From Clostridia bacterium (GTDB lineage Bacteria; Bacillota; Clostridia; Oscillospirales; Acutalibacteraceae), in assembly GCA_017439545.1 (NCBI GenBank), contig JAFSIW010000071.1, positions 1 through 43,206 on the forward strand: DNA of 43,206 bases, given 5' to 3'. Shown here in pieces: positions 1 to 8,290 of this stretch (positions are counted from its first letter, which is position 1; each line of letters begins with the position of its first letter). The position numbers and the translations under genes are program-made. The notes under the pieces are model-generated. The model was not told the DNA's origin. It did no database searches and was given only the letters and a program-made list of their open reading frames with translations.

Positions 1-8
1 GTTTTAGT

Positions 9-130
9 CCCGCTTGAGCGGGGTTTCGTAACAAATGCATGGCTGACAGGCCAATAAAAGACGCACTTGTGCGTAGCCTGTAGTATTAGGGCTATGCCCG
101 AAACTGAAATACCACCCGCTATGCGGGTGG
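9..130. other. gene-free structured DNA at left edge, possible mobile-element end
   Basis: Four or five short inverted repeats are packed together without a credible gene: CCCGC/GCGGG (9-22), ACAGGC/GCCTGT (46-51 with 76-81) enclosing ACGCAC/GTGCGT (61-74), GGGC/GCCC (89-99), and CCACCCGC/GCGGGTGG (112-130). A terminal series of imperfect hairpins is what the ends of IS200/IS605-type or REP-associated elements, or a short structured RNA, look like. No transposase is inside the window, so the assignment is a guess from layout alone. Confidence 0.35.
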
Positions 131-143
131 ATTATTATTTTTT
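112..143 (+). terminator. hairpin with T tract
   Basis: An 8-bp perfect GC stem (112-119 with 123-130, loop TAT) is followed by ATTATTATTTTTT. It would end a transcript entering from the left edge and insulates the GH3 promoter that follows. Confidence 0.6.
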
Positions 144-167
144 GGGGGAGAAAACCGTCGAAAACAG

Positions 168-196
168 TTGACAAATCCCTGTGAATGTGGTATTGT
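168..196 (+). promoter_or_regulatory. sigma-A promoter of the GH3 gene
   Basis: A perfect -35 box TTGACA (168-173), a 17-nt spacer and a -10 box TATTGT (191-196) lie 48 nt upstream of the GH3 start codon. Confidence 0.7.
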
Positions 197-206
197 GCAC
201 GTGAAC

Positions 207-219
207 GGAACGCGTTTCC
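207..219. promoter_or_regulatory. possible repressor operator
   Basis: The near-palindrome GGAACGCGTTTCC sits directly downstream of the -10 box, over the expected start of transcription. Its CG-centred symmetry resembles operators of LacI-family sugar regulators, which commonly control glycosidase genes. No regulator gene is nearby, so this rests on position and symmetry only. Confidence 0.3.
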
Positions 220-244
220 CATCTCTTGTAAAGGAGTCTTCATC

Positions 245-2362
245 ATGAATCAACAACGCATCGAAATGCTGCGCCAAAAGGCAGAAGCCTTGGTGGCACA
301 AATGGATCTGATAGAAAAAGCGTCTTTGTTGCGCTACAATTCCCCCGGGGTGCCCCGTTTGGGCATTCCTGCCTATAACTGGTGGAACGAAGGTCTGCAC
401 GGGCTTGCCCGTACGGGCACTGCCACCGTGTTTCCGCAAGCCATTGGTCTGGCGGCTATGTTTGACCCCGAAAAACTGCAAGAAATCGGGGATGCGGTTG
501 CCACCGAGACCCGCGCTAAATTTAATGAGAATCAAAAATTGGGGGTAGTCGGTCGCTATAAAGGGCTGACCCTATGGTCTCCCAATATCAATATTTTCCG
601 TGATCCCCGTTGGGGTCGTGGGCAAGAAACCTACGGCGAAGACCCGTATCTCACCTCTCGCTTGGGGGTTGCCTATATTAAAGGTTTACAGGGGGATGAT
701 GAGAATTATCTGAAAACCGCCGCCTGTGCCAAGCACTTTGCCGTACACAGCGGTCCCGAACAGGGCCGTCACGAGTTTGACAGCGTCGTGGGCGACAAGG
801 ATCTGTACGAAACCTATCTGCCTGCCTTTGAAGCCGCCGTAAAAGAAGGCGAGGTTGCCTCGGTGATGGGGGCATACAACCGTCTGAACGGCGAGGTTTG
901 CTGCGGTCATGAATGGATGATTCAAGAGTTGCTTCGGAAACGATGGGGCTTTGACGGATACTTTGTGTCTGACTGCGGCGCCATTCACGACTTCCATACC
1001 AATCACAAGGTGACCAAAACCCCCCAAGAATCCGCTGCCAAAGCGTTGCACGCAGGGTGCGATATCAACTGCGGCGACGTTTACGTTCACGTAGTACAAG
1101 CGGTGGAAGAAGGCTTGCTCAGCGAAGAAGACGTGACCCGCAGTGCGGTGCAGGCGCTGACCACCCGTTTGCAAATGGGACTGCTCAGCGAGGACTGCCC
1201 CTTTGACACCATCCCCTTTGAAAAGGTGGATTGCAAGGAATATCAGGACTTGGCAGTAGAAGCCACCGAAAAGAGTTGCGTGCTGTTAAAAAACAACGGC
1301 ATTCTGCCGCTGAAAAAGGAACAGTACCAATCCATTGCGGTGATCGGCCCCAATGCCATGAACAACAATTGCCTCAACGGCAACTATAACGGCACTTCTG
1401 CCGAATATGTCAATTTTGTAGACGGCATTCGTGAAGCAGTAGGAGACGACGTGACCGTGCGCTATGCCCGTGGTTGCCATCACTATATGGCCAAAGACGG
1501 GGATTGGTTTGAAAGCGAGATCCAATCCTTGCCCGAAGCCATTTCCACCGCGCAACACAGCGATCTGGTGGTACTGTGCGTGGGACTTGACCCCACCTTT
1601 GAAGGGGAAGAAGGAGACGCCAACAACCCCTTTGGCGCCGGTGACCGCAACACCTTGAAACTGCCGCCTCCCCAAGTAGAACTGATCGAAGAGATCGCCA
1701 AGTTGAACAAGCCCACCGTGGTGGTGCTGTGTGCCGGCGGTGCGGTGGATCTGACCTTTGAAGACCAACATTTCGACGCCATTTTGCACACCTTCTATCC
1801 CGGCGGTCGCGGCGGACGGGGTGTTGCCAATCTGCTGTTCGGCAAGGCTTGCCCTCAAGCCAATCTGCCCGTCACTTTCTATCGGAACGCCGAGCAACTG
1901 CCCCACTATCACGATTACAATATGAAAGGGCGTACCTATCGGTATTTTGAAGGGGAACCCCTTTATCCCTTCGGCTACGGCCTTTCTTACGGCAAAGCCG
2001 AAATCACCAAGGTAGAAACCGCTCCCAACGCCGCCGACGGTGTGGACGTAACCGTAACGGTGGAAAACAGCGGTGCGTATGACTTTGCTCCTCTGGTGCA
2101 GGTATATATCAAGGGAAAAACTTCCCAATTTGCACCGCTCAATCCCGCGCTGTGCGCCTTTAAACGATTGCCCACTAAAGCAGGGGAAACGGTCACCGCA
2201 ACCCTGACGGTGGATGCCGCCGCCTTTACGGTGGTCAACGACAATGGTGAACGAGTGGTGGACGACAAAGAGTTTGACCTGTACATTGGTCTGTGCGGTC
2301 CGGATGCCCGTAGCCGTCAACTGACGGGGCACACCGTGTTCACACAAACCGTTACCCGATAA
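245..2362 (+). CDS. glycoside hydrolase family 3, beta-xylosidase/beta-glucosidase-like
   Basis: A 705-residue enzyme that should remove single sugars from the non-reducing end of short beta-linked oligosaccharides. The N-terminal barrel carries WWNEGLHG near residue 45 and the KH pair K163-H164. The nucleophile is D243 in VSDCGAI. The C-terminal sandwich has EGEEGD (453-458), a likely acid/base region, followed by a fibronectin III-like domain over the last 110 residues. The WWNEGLHG and ATVFPQAIGLA motifs are typical of family-3 xylan 1,4-beta-xylosidases, but substrate cannot be fixed from sequence. There is no signal peptide, so it probably acts in the cytoplasm on imported oligosaccharides. 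The ATG at 245 is chosen because AAGGAG lies 8 nt upstream; an in-frame upstream extension has no ribosome site. It is monocistronic, with its own promoter and terminator. A sugar-importer ATPase gene follows. Confidence 0.93.
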   Translation: MNQQRIEMLRQKAEALVAQMDLIEKASLLRYNSPGVPRLGIPAYNWWNEGLHGLARTGTATVFPQAIGLAAMFDPEKLQEIGDAVATETRAKFNENQKLGVVGRYKGLTLWSPNINIFRDPRWGRGQETYGEDPYLTSRLGVAYIKGLQGDDENYLKTAACAKHFAVHSGPEQGRHEFDSVVGDKDLYETYLPAFEAAVKEGEVASVMGAYNRLNGEVCCGHEWMIQELLRKRWGFDGYFVSDCGAIHDFHTNHKVTKTPQESAAKALHAGCDINCGDVYVHVVQAVEEGLLSEEDVTRSAVQALTTRLQMGLLSEDCPFDTIPFEKVDCKEYQDLAVEATEKSCVLLKNNGILPLKKEQYQSIAVIGPNAMNNNCLNGNYNGTSAEYVNFVDGIREAVGDDVTVRYARGCHHYMAKDGDWFESEIQSLPEAISTAQHSDLVVLCVGLDPTFEGEEGDANNPFGAGDRNTLKLPPPQVELIEEIAKLNKPTVVVLCAGGAVDLTFEDQHFDAILHTFYPGGRGGRGVANLLFGKACPQANLPVTFYRNAEQLPHYHDYNMKGRTYRYFEGEPLYPFGYGLSYGKAEITKVETAPNAADGVDVTVTVENSGAYDFAPLVQVYIKGKTSQFAPLNPALCAFKRLPTKAGETVTATLTVDAAAFTVVNDNGERVVDDKEFDLYIGLCGPDARSRQLTGHTVFTQTVTR

Positions 2363-2369
2363 AGCTTGC

Positions 2370-2398
2370 AAAGCCTTGTCCCAATGGGACGAGGCTTT
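2370..2398 (+). terminator. long hairpin after the GH3 gene
   Basis: A 13-bp stem (one T-G pair) with loop AAT starts 8 nt after the stop codon. The T run after it is weak (TTTGTTACC), so termination may be partial. Confidence 0.6.
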
Positions 2399-2460
2399 GT
2401 TACCTATGTACAAAGGTTCTTTTGCTCGGGAGAGAATGATTTTTTCGTCGTTGTGCAATT

Positions 2461-2552
2461 TCACTAAAACATTTAAACACATGCCTCTGTTTTGCAAGGT
2501 GTTGGTATTTATTTAGTAAAACTGTCCAAACAAACCTGCAAAAGTTTAGTGA
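2461..2552. repeat. spaced inverted repeat upstream of ugpC promoter
   Basis: TCACTAAA at 2461-2468 and its exact complement TTTAGTGA at 2545-2552 flank a 76-nt spacer; a related TTTAGTAAA copy lies near 2514. The right copy ends about 10 nt before the -35 box of the next promoter. The arrangement could bind a looping regulator. The rest of 2399-2560 shows no gene. Confidence 0.3.
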
Positions 2553-2562
2553 TTTAGCTCTA

Positions 2563-2591
2563 TTGCATTTTGGCGAGTTTTTTGATATAGT
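2563..2591 (+). promoter_or_regulatory. sigma-A promoter of ugpC
   Basis: TTGCAT (2563-2568), a 17-nt spacer and TATAGT (2586-2591). The leader carries a small GCGTGG/CCACGC hairpin (2608-2623) just before the ribosome site. Confidence 0.7.
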
Positions 2592-2646
2592 ATTAGGTGT
2601 AAAAAAAGCGTGGAGACCCACGCAAGCAATATTAGGAGGAAAAACA

Positions 2647-3792
2647 ATGGCAAGTTTATCTCTCAGAAACATTGGTAAAAGATATCCCGGCGGTGTTACC
2701 GCTGTATCGGATTTCAACCTGGAAATCAAAGACAAAGAGTTTATCATCTTGGTAGGTCCTTCTGGTTGCGGTAAATCCACCACCCTGCGTATGATCGCCG
2801 GTCTGGAAGAAATTACCGACGGTGAACTGTATATCGGTGACAAATTGGTCAACGACGTAGCTCCCAAAGACCGTGACATCGCCATGGTGTTCCAAAACTA
2901 CGCTCTGTATCCCCATATGACTGTATTCGGCAACATGGCTTTCGGTTTGAAACTGCGCAAAATGCCCAAAGAAGAAATCAAACGCCGTGTAGAAGAAGCC
3001 GGTCGCATTCTGGATATTTCTCACCTGCTGGATCGTAAGCCGAAGGCTCTGTCCGGTGGTCAACGTCAACGTGTTGCCTTGGGTCGTGCCATCGTTCGTG
3101 ACCCCGCTGTTTTCCTTTTGGACGAACCTCTGTCCAACTTGGATGCTAAACTGCGTGCACAAATGCGTACCGAGCTGTCCAGACTGCATCAAAAACTGGG
3201 TACCACCTTTATTTACGTAACCCATGACCAGACCGAAGCTATGACCATGGCTGACCGTATCGTGGTTATGAAAGACGGTTACATTCAACAGGTTGATACT
3301 CCTCAACAGCTGTATGATCTGCCTTGCAACTCCTTCGTTGCCGGCTTTATCGGTTCTCCTCAAATGAACTTTGTAGACAGCGTTCTGCATAAAGCGGAAG
3401 ACGGCACCTTCTACGTAGAATTCGGTTCGGAAGATACCAAACGTACCAAGGGCGTAAAATTCCAAATCAAACTGCCCGCTTCCAAGAACGAAAAGGATTG
3501 CCTGGAAGCCTACGTGGATAAGGAAATCATCATGGGTATCCGTCCTGAACATATTCACGACGAAGATATGTACATGAGCACCATGACCGACGGTATCATC
3601 AAAGCCAAAGTAGAAGTTACCGAATTGATGGGTGCTGAAACCTATCTGTATCTGGATTGCGAAGGTCACAAGTTGACCGCTCGTGTAGATCCCGCTTCTA
3701 CCGCTCGCGCCGGTGATGAGATTGAAGTAACCATTGATACTTCCAAGATCCACCTGTTCGATAAAGAAACCGAACGCACCATCACCAACTAA
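2647..3792 (+). CDS. ugpC: multi-sugar ABC importer ATPase, UgpC/MsmX/MalK type
   Basis: A 381-residue ATP-hydrolysing subunit that powers carbohydrate importers from the inner membrane face. Walker A is GPSGCGKST (37-45); the Q-loop QNYALYPHM, signature LSGGQRQR, Walker [13 protein letters not shown] and switch histidine in THDQTEA follow. The last ~140 residues match the TOBE regulatory domain of the MalK/UgpC class. The start at 2647 follows AGGAGG with 7 nt spacing. No permease or binding-protein gene is adjacent. In many Firmicutes one such ATPase (MsmX) serves several importers, and the isolated locus with a strong promoter fits that shared role (inference). A link to the upstream GH3 enzyme is plausible. 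Confidence 0.92.
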   Translation: MASLSLRNIGKRYPGGVTAVSDFNLEIKDKEFIILVGPSGCGKSTTLRMIAGLEEITDGELYIGDKLVNDVAPKDRDIAMVFQNYALYPHMTVFGNMAFGLKLRKMPKEEIKRRVEEAGRILDISHLLDRKPKALSGGQRQRVALGRAIVRDPAVFLLDEPLSNLDAKLRAQMRTELSRLHQKLGTTFIYVTHDQTEAMTMADRIVVMKDGYIQQVDTPQQLYDLPCNSFVAGFIGSPQMNFVDSVLHKAEDGTFYVEFGSEDTKRTKGVKFQIKLPASKNEKDCLEAYVDKEIIMGIRPEHIHDEDMYMSTMTDGIIKAKVEVTELMGAETYLYLDCEGHKLTARVDPASTARAGDEIEVTIDTSKIHLFDKETERTITN

Positions 3793-3806
3793 TTGCTATA
3801 ACAGCC

Positions 3807-3848
3807 ACAAGCCGAAACCGTGTTCCCTGCGGCTTCGGCTTGTTTTGT
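3807..3848 (+). terminator. hairpin after ugpC
   Basis: ACAAGCCGAA (3807-3816) pairs perfectly with TTCGGCTTGT (3834-3843), followed by a short TTTTG run. Confidence 0.6.
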
Positions 3849-3885
3849 CAAATCAACAGAATCATAAAGAAGTGAGTGTTGTATT

Positions 3886-4344
3886 ATGAAATGCCCCTAT
3901 TGCGGCTATGAAGAAGACAAGGTTATCGACTCTCGCCCCACCGACGAAGGGGAGCGCATCCGTCGACGCAGAGAGTGCCTGAAATGCCAAAAACGGTTTA
4001 CCACCTACGAGGTGATTGAAAGTTTGCCCATCATTGTGGTGAAAAAAGACAAGTCCCGCGAGCAGTTTGACCGCAACAAGCTGTTCAACAGTATGTTGCG
4101 CGCTTGCGAAAAGCGTACGGTTTCGCTGGAAGCGTTGGATCAAGCGGTGGACGCCATTGAAAACGCCCTGCAAAACACCCTGGACCGAGAAGTTCCTTCT
4201 ATGCAGATCGGCGAGTTGGCGATGGAACAACTGAAAAAATTGGATCAGGTCGCCTACGTTCGTTTTGCTTCGGTGTATCGGCAGTTCCGCGATATCAATA
4301 CCTTTATGGATGAATTGAATAAACTGTTGTCTGACAAAAAGTAA
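3886..4344 (+). CDS. nrdR: transcriptional repressor NrdR
   Basis: A 152-residue, full-length NrdR, the nucleotide-sensing repressor of ribonucleotide reductase genes. The N-terminal zinc ribbon is visible as CPYC (C3, C6) and CLKC (C31, C34), with the basic stretch RIRRRREC between. The ATP-cone domain fills roughly residues 49-139 ([16 protein letters not shown] onwards). The ATG at 3886 starts directly at MKCPYCG, as usual for the family. A GAAGTGAG ribosome site lies upstream. No reductase gene is present; its targets must lie elsewhere. I see no convincing promoter in the 93-nt gap, so it may depend on readthrough from ugpC. Confidence 0.96.
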   Translation: MKCPYCGYEEDKVIDSRPTDEGERIRRRRECLKCQKRFTTYEVIESLPIIVVKKDKSREQFDRNKLFNSMLRACEKRTVSLEALDQAVDAIENALQNTLDREVPSMQIGELAMEQLKKLDQVAYVRFASVYRQFRDINTFMDELNKLLSDKK

Positions 4345-4354
4345 TTATGAAAGC

Positions 4355-4393
4355 AAAGACCGGCTATCCGTAATAGATAGCCGGTCTTTTTGT
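4355..4393. terminator. bidirectional terminator, nrdR versus the minus-strand operon
   Basis: A 14-bp perfect stem, AAAGACCGGCTATC with its complement at 4376-4389, is flanked by T/A runs on both sides and lies between convergent genes. Confidence 0.85.
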
Positions 4394-4400
4394 ACGTTGG

Positions 4401-5156
4401 TTATTGGGCAGGAGCGGCGGTTACCGCTTCAATGGTTTGGTTGGGATAGGTTCCTTGCAAAACGATTTTCATAGTTTTGCCCACCTTGTTACTTTGACCT
4501 GCCGCTACTTCCACATAGTCTACCGTCAATTCGGTGCCTTTGTCGGTGTCCTCCATTGCCTTAACGGCAGGCTCATACATGGCAATGCGCACCGTAATGG
4601 GGGAAAGAAAATACTTTTCATTCTCTACATATTCAAAGGTAAGACCGTCCAGCGTAAAGGATTGGCAGATCACCGTGCGACCGAATAACTCGTTGGCTGC
4701 CTGCTGAATATCTGCTTCCCGAATGATATAGCGGGAGGAAACGTCAGTAGCGGTCACCGATTCCCGTTCCTCCAAGCCGGCATATACCGTTTCCTGGGCT
4801 CTGAAAAACGAGGGGATGAGCAAGGAAAGATTGTTAGCGTTATTTAAATCCGCAAACTCACCGGTGTCAAACAGAACCACGGGCGAGATGAAATCGGTGT
4901 AATACTCGATTTTTTGTTGATAAGCGGTCTCCTTTTTGTGATTATGCACGTGGGTAAAAAACAGCCCGCAAAAAAAGATGCCAGCCACGGCCAACAGTAA
5001 GATAACAAGACCTGCCACAGCGGTCAGCCGTTCCCGCAATTTGCTTTGCTTGGCAACCTTGGGGGCTTTGTTTTCCCGTTGCAGTCCTTTGATCTCCTGC
5101 TCGGCAGACTTTAAGGAGCGGTGTAATTTGGTTAAGGATTTTTCAAACGGTTTCAT
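4401..5156 (-). CDS. membrane-anchored protein of unknown function
   Basis: 251 residues, not recognised. The first ~40 residues are charged and likely helical (KSLTKLHRSLKSAEQEIKGL). A single hydrophobic segment at about 43-68 follows, then a ~180-residue domain likely outside the cell, rich in beta-like stretches (SFTLDGLTFEYV, MKIVLQGTYP). It has no cysteine pair, lipobox or known catalytic motif. It is the last gene of the nusA operon and overlaps ribF by 14 bp. AAGGAG lies 7 nt before the ATG. The overlap implies translational coupling with ribF, but nothing in the sequence ties it to flavin synthesis. Confidence 0.75.
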   Translation of the reverse strand: MKPFEKSLTKLHRSLKSAEQEIKGLQRENKAPKVAKQSKLRERLTAVAGLVILLLAVAGIFFCGLFFTHVHNHKKETAYQQKIEYYTDFISPVVLFDTGEFADLNNANNLSLLIPSFFRAQETVYAGLEERESVTATDVSSRYIIREADIQQAANELFGRTVICQSFTLDGLTFEYVENEKYFLSPITVRIAMYEPAVKAMEDTDKGTELTVDYVEVAAGQSNKVGKTMKIVLQGTYPNQTIEAVTAAPAQ

Positions 5157-6048
5157 AGCAGACTCCTTGTAAAATGTCCCTTGTTTGTTCTACATTGTGG
5201 GCAATGGCTTGTTGCAGGGCGTGCAGGGAATCAAAGGTCTCTTCCGCCCGCAAAAAGGCAATCGGCTCCAATCGTACGGTCTGACCGTATAGATCTCCCT
5301 CAAAGTCAATGAGATAGGTTTCGGCAAGGGGAGCAGACAATGCTCCCACCGTGGGATGTCGCCCTAAATTGCACACGCCGAAGTAGGTTTTGTTTGCCAC
5401 CGTTACCCGCACGGCGTAAACTCCGTTTTTGGGAAGCACAAGTTCTTTTGGCAAGGCTTGGTTGATGGTGGGAAAGCCCAATTCCCGCCCTAAATGCTGC
5501 CCCTGCAATACAGGAGCGCGAAAGCCGTAGGAATGCCCCGACAACGCGTTGGCAAGGGCAATATCTCCCTCGCGGATCGCTTGACGGATGCGGCTGGAGG
5601 AAACGGGTTGCCCGTCTGCCGTGACAGGGGGAACGACGGTTACGTCAATGCCCTGCTGACGGCACAGTTTTTGCAACAAGGCGGTATCGCCTGCCGCACC
5701 GTTGCCAAAACGGAAGTTGAAGCCGCACACCACGTGGGCGGCATGGAGTGTTTGCCAAAGAATGGTTTGCACAAATTCTTCGGGGGACAAATGACCGATT
5801 TGGGCAAGGGGTGCGGGCACCAGAATTTCTACGCCCATTTGGGATAAAAGCGCCTCTTGATCTTCTTTGGTGAGCAACCGTTCCTCTTGATGGGGCGGCA
5901 CCACCGAAAACACCACGGGGGTTAAATCGGCCTGTCCGCAAGCGGTCTCGATCACCGCACGATGCCCCAAATGCAGTCCGTCAAAAGTGCCCAGAGCCAC
6001 AAAGGTTTTGTGGGGGCACTGCAGATTGTCAAGGGTGCGGATTTCCAT
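5143..6048 (-). CDS. ribF: bifunctional riboflavin kinase / FAD synthetase
   Basis: 301 residues; converts riboflavin to FMN and FMN to FAD in the cytoplasm. The N-terminal nucleotidyltransferase domain shows GTFDGLHLGH near residue 20. The C-terminal kinase domain shows GRELGFPTIN, GVYAV, NLGRHPTVG and ETYLIDFEGDLYG. Two in-frame upstream ATGs exist (6069 and 6054), but the GAGGA ribosome site at 6055-6059 is correctly spaced only for the ATG at 6048. It follows truB after 22 nt, a pairing common in Firmicutes. Confidence 0.95.
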   Translation of the reverse strand: MEIRTLDNLQCPHKTFVALGTFDGLHLGHRAVIETACGQADLTPVVFSVVPPHQEERLLTKEDQEALLSQMGVEILVPAPLAQIGHLSPEEFVQTILWQTLHAAHVVCGFNFRFGNGAAGDTALLQKLCRQQGIDVTVVPPVTADGQPVSSSRIRQAIREGDIALANALSGHSYGFRAPVLQGQHLGRELGFPTINQALPKELVLPKNGVYAVRVTVANKTYFGVCNLGRHPTVGALSAPLAETYLIDFEGDLYGQTVRLEPIAFLRAEETFDSLHALQQAIAHNVEQTRDILQGVCYETV

Positions 6049-6070
6049 GGTCATTCCTCTAAGGTTCAAG

Positions 6071-6949
6071 TTAAAATAAACATTGAATTTTCAGTCGTTT
6101 GGTTTCTTGTTCTACCACGCCCAGCCCGATCAGGGTGTTGGCGGGATCATAGACCCGAAGGATGCCTTCGGTTTTGTTGGAGATGGGCAACCGTTCTAAA
6201 TCCAGCGGACCGCCGTTTTGAAAGCGGGTGGCTTGGGGGGCGGTGACTGTTAGGGCAGGATACCCCTGCACCGCCTTTTCGATGGGAAGCAACAAGGCTT
6301 CGGGTGTCATTCCTTTGGCTTGTTCCAGATCCACACATTCCGACAAATCAAAACCGCAGGCCGCCGTGCGGCACAGAGCGGTCATCATAGCGCCGCATCC
6401 CAGCGCTTTGCCCATATCGTCAATCAGCGAGCGGATGTAGGTGCCTTTGGAGCAGGCAACCTCCACCGTAAAGGTTTGGGTTTCTTGGTTTCCTTCTATA
6501 TAAGAAATGGAATAGACCGTAATAGGGCGGGGGGTACGCTCCACCGTTTTGCCTTGACGGGCAAGGTCGTAAAGCCGCACTCCGTCCACCGAGACGGCCG
6601 AATACATAGGGGGCAGTTGCATTTGATGCCCAATAAAGTTCGGCAAGATCGCCTTGAATTCTTCTTCGGTTACGTGGCATTCGGTTTGGGTCAGAATCTT
6701 TCCCGTGCAGTCCAGCGTGTCGGTGGTCACACCGAATTTTAGGGTAGCCCGATAGGTTTTGTCGCCGCTGGGCATCAAATCACACAAACGGGTTGCTTTG
6801 CCCACCAAAAGGGGAAGCACGCCGGTGGCCATCGGGTCCAGCGTGCCTGTGTGACCGATTTTTCGGGTGCCCAGCACCCGCCGCATGACAGCCACTACGT
6901 CAAAGGAGGTAAAATCGGTCGGCTTATTGATCAGCACCAGCCCATTCAT
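6071..6949 (-). CDS. truB: tRNA pseudouridine(55) synthase
   Basis: 292 residues; isomerises U55 in the T-loop of tRNAs. The catalytic motif GHTGTLDPMATGVLPL is intact with the nucleophile at D38. Downstream KTYRATLKFG and GTYIRSLIDDMG motifs match TruB. A C-terminal segment of about 70 residues corresponds to the PUA-like tail. The start overlaps the stop of nrnA by 4 bp (ATGA), so translation is probably coupled. Confidence 0.96.
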   Translation of the reverse strand: MNGLVLINKPTDFTSFDVVAVMRRVLGTRKIGHTGTLDPMATGVLPLLVGKATRLCDLMPSGDKTYRATLKFGVTTDTLDCTGKILTQTECHVTEEEFKAILPNFIGHQMQLPPMYSAVSVDGVRLYDLARQGKTVERTPRPITVYSISYIEGNQETQTFTVEVACSKGTYIRSLIDDMGKALGCGAMMTALCRTAACGFDLSECVDLEQAKGMTPEALLLPIEKAVQGYPALTVTAPQATRFQNGGPLDLERLPISNKTEGILRVYDPANTLIGLGVVEQETKRLKIQCLF

Positions 6950-7893
6950 TGTTCACACTCCAATGCGTGCAGGCAGGCGGCCGATAACTGTTGCTTTAAG
7001 TCGGTCAGGTTGCAGGCAAAGTTACAGCCTGCGGCGCAGGGATGTCCTCCGCCGCCGAACAAGGCGCAAATATCCGCCGCGTTAATGGTGGAGCGGGAAC
7101 GCACCGATACCTTGTAGTCTCCCTTATCGGTTTCTCTGATGGTGCAACCAATGGCTACCCCTTCTACCTGACGGGGGATGGAAGTAATGCCTTCCAACTC
7201 TCCTTCGGCAATGCCTGCGGCATCCCGCATGGCTTTGGTCACCGTAATAAAGGCGATCTTGCCGTCGGCATAAAACTCAAGGGAATCTAAAATACTTTTT
7301 TCAATGGCGATCCGCTCTCGGGATTTGGTGTCAAACATATACTGATTGATCAGTTCCACGTCAGCCCCTGCTTCCATCAGCATAGCCGCCACCACGTGAC
7401 AACGGGGGGTGGTGTTGGAATGCTTGAAGCAGCCTGTATCGGTAGAAATGCCGGTGTAAATGCAGGTGGCAATATAGGTGTCAATGGGCAGATCCATGGC
7501 TTCGATCACCGCCAAAATATTTTCGGCGTTGGAAGCGGCATCGGCATCAATGAAACTATGCTGAGCATAGTGGGTGTTGGTGCCGTGATGGTCAATGCAC
7601 AGATCCACGCTTGGATATTGCTCTGCCAACGCTCCCAAAAGTTTGGGAGAAGCCACGTCGGCGGCTACCACCGTTTGGGTAGTAAATTCCATGGGCTCAT
7701 AAGAATCGGTAATGAAAAAGTAAGAGCGGGGAATGGGGTGAGCACACACCACATTTGCCTTTTTGCCCAATTTACGCAGGGCATAACATAAAGCGTACCC
7801 GCTCCCAATGGTATCCCCGTCGGGATAAGCGTGAAGCAGAATGGTAAAACAGTCCCGCTCCCTTAAAAAGCGAGCCACGTCGGTCAGATTCAT
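6946..7893 (-). CDS. nrnA: DHH-family oligoribonuclease / pAp phosphatase
   Basis: 315 residues; degrades short RNA oligonucleotides and dephosphorylates pAp. Metal-binding motifs are in order: HAYPDGDTIGS (residues 21-31), DVASP, IDHHGTN (the DHH motif), TGISTDTGCF and the substrate-binding GGGGHPCAAG of the DHHA1 domain near residue 287. Length and order match NrnA/YtqI. It overlaps rbfA and truB by 4 bp each, within the nusA-infB operon where this gene is common in Firmicutes. Confidence 0.93.
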   Translation of the reverse strand: MNLTDVARFLRERDCFTILLHAYPDGDTIGSGYALCYALRKLGKKANVVCAHPIPRSYFFITDSYEPMEFTTQTVVAADVASPKLLGALAEQYPSVDLCIDHHGTNTHYAQHSFIDADAASNAENILAVIEAMDLPIDTYIATCIYTGISTDTGCFKHSNTTPRCHVVAAMLMEAGADVELINQYMFDTKSRERIAIEKSILDSLEFYADGKIAFITVTKAMRDAAGIAEGELEGITSIPRQVEGVAIGCTIRETDKGDYKVSVRSRSTINAADICALFGGGGHPCAAGCNFACNLTDLKQQLSAACLHALECEQ

Positions 7894-8258
7894 TGGTCGT
7901 CCTCCTGCGTTTCCTCGGGAATCTCCAAGGAATCCAGCACACGGGCAATGTGGGCGCCGTGCTCAATGGAACGGTCGGCTACAAACCGCAGTTCGGGGGT
8001 TTTGCGCAGTTGCAGGCGATTGCCCAACTCTCTGCGAATAAAGCCTGCGGCAGAAACAAGCCCTTTGACCGTTTCTTTGGTTTTGGCTTCTCCCTCCATG
8101 GCGCTGACGTATACCTTGGCATAAGAGAGATCACCTGAAACCTCTACCCTGACAATGGTGGTCAGGGCAGAGATGCGAGGGTCTTTTAAGGAACGGAAAA
8201 TGTCGGTCAGCTCACGCTTTACGTCTTCGGTGATCCGTCCCATTCGTTTGGAAGGCAT
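7890..8258 (-). CDS. rbfA: 30S ribosome-binding factor A
   Basis: 122 residues; a KH-fold factor that helps mature the small subunit, binding near the 16S 5' region. Recognisable stretches are RITEDVKRELTDIFRSLKDP at the N-terminus, DLSYAKVYVS, and the C-terminal RKTPELRF. The family length is usually 110-130. AGGAGG lies upstream of the ATG. It follows infB after 32 nt. Confidence 0.95.
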   Translation of the reverse strand: MPSKRMGRITEDVKRELTDIFRSLKDPRISALTTIVRVEVSGDLSYAKVYVSAMEGEAKTKETVKGLVSAAGFIRRELGNRLQLRKTPELRFVADRSIEHGAHIARVLDSLEIPEETQEDDQ

Positions 8259-8290
8259 AAATGACTACCTCCTGATTCTTTGAATTTCAA

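Noticed and set aside
1286-2497. 403-residue frame antisense to the GH3 gene
   Set aside because: The intact GH3 catalytic gene occupies the other strand; the antisense product has no recognisable domain.
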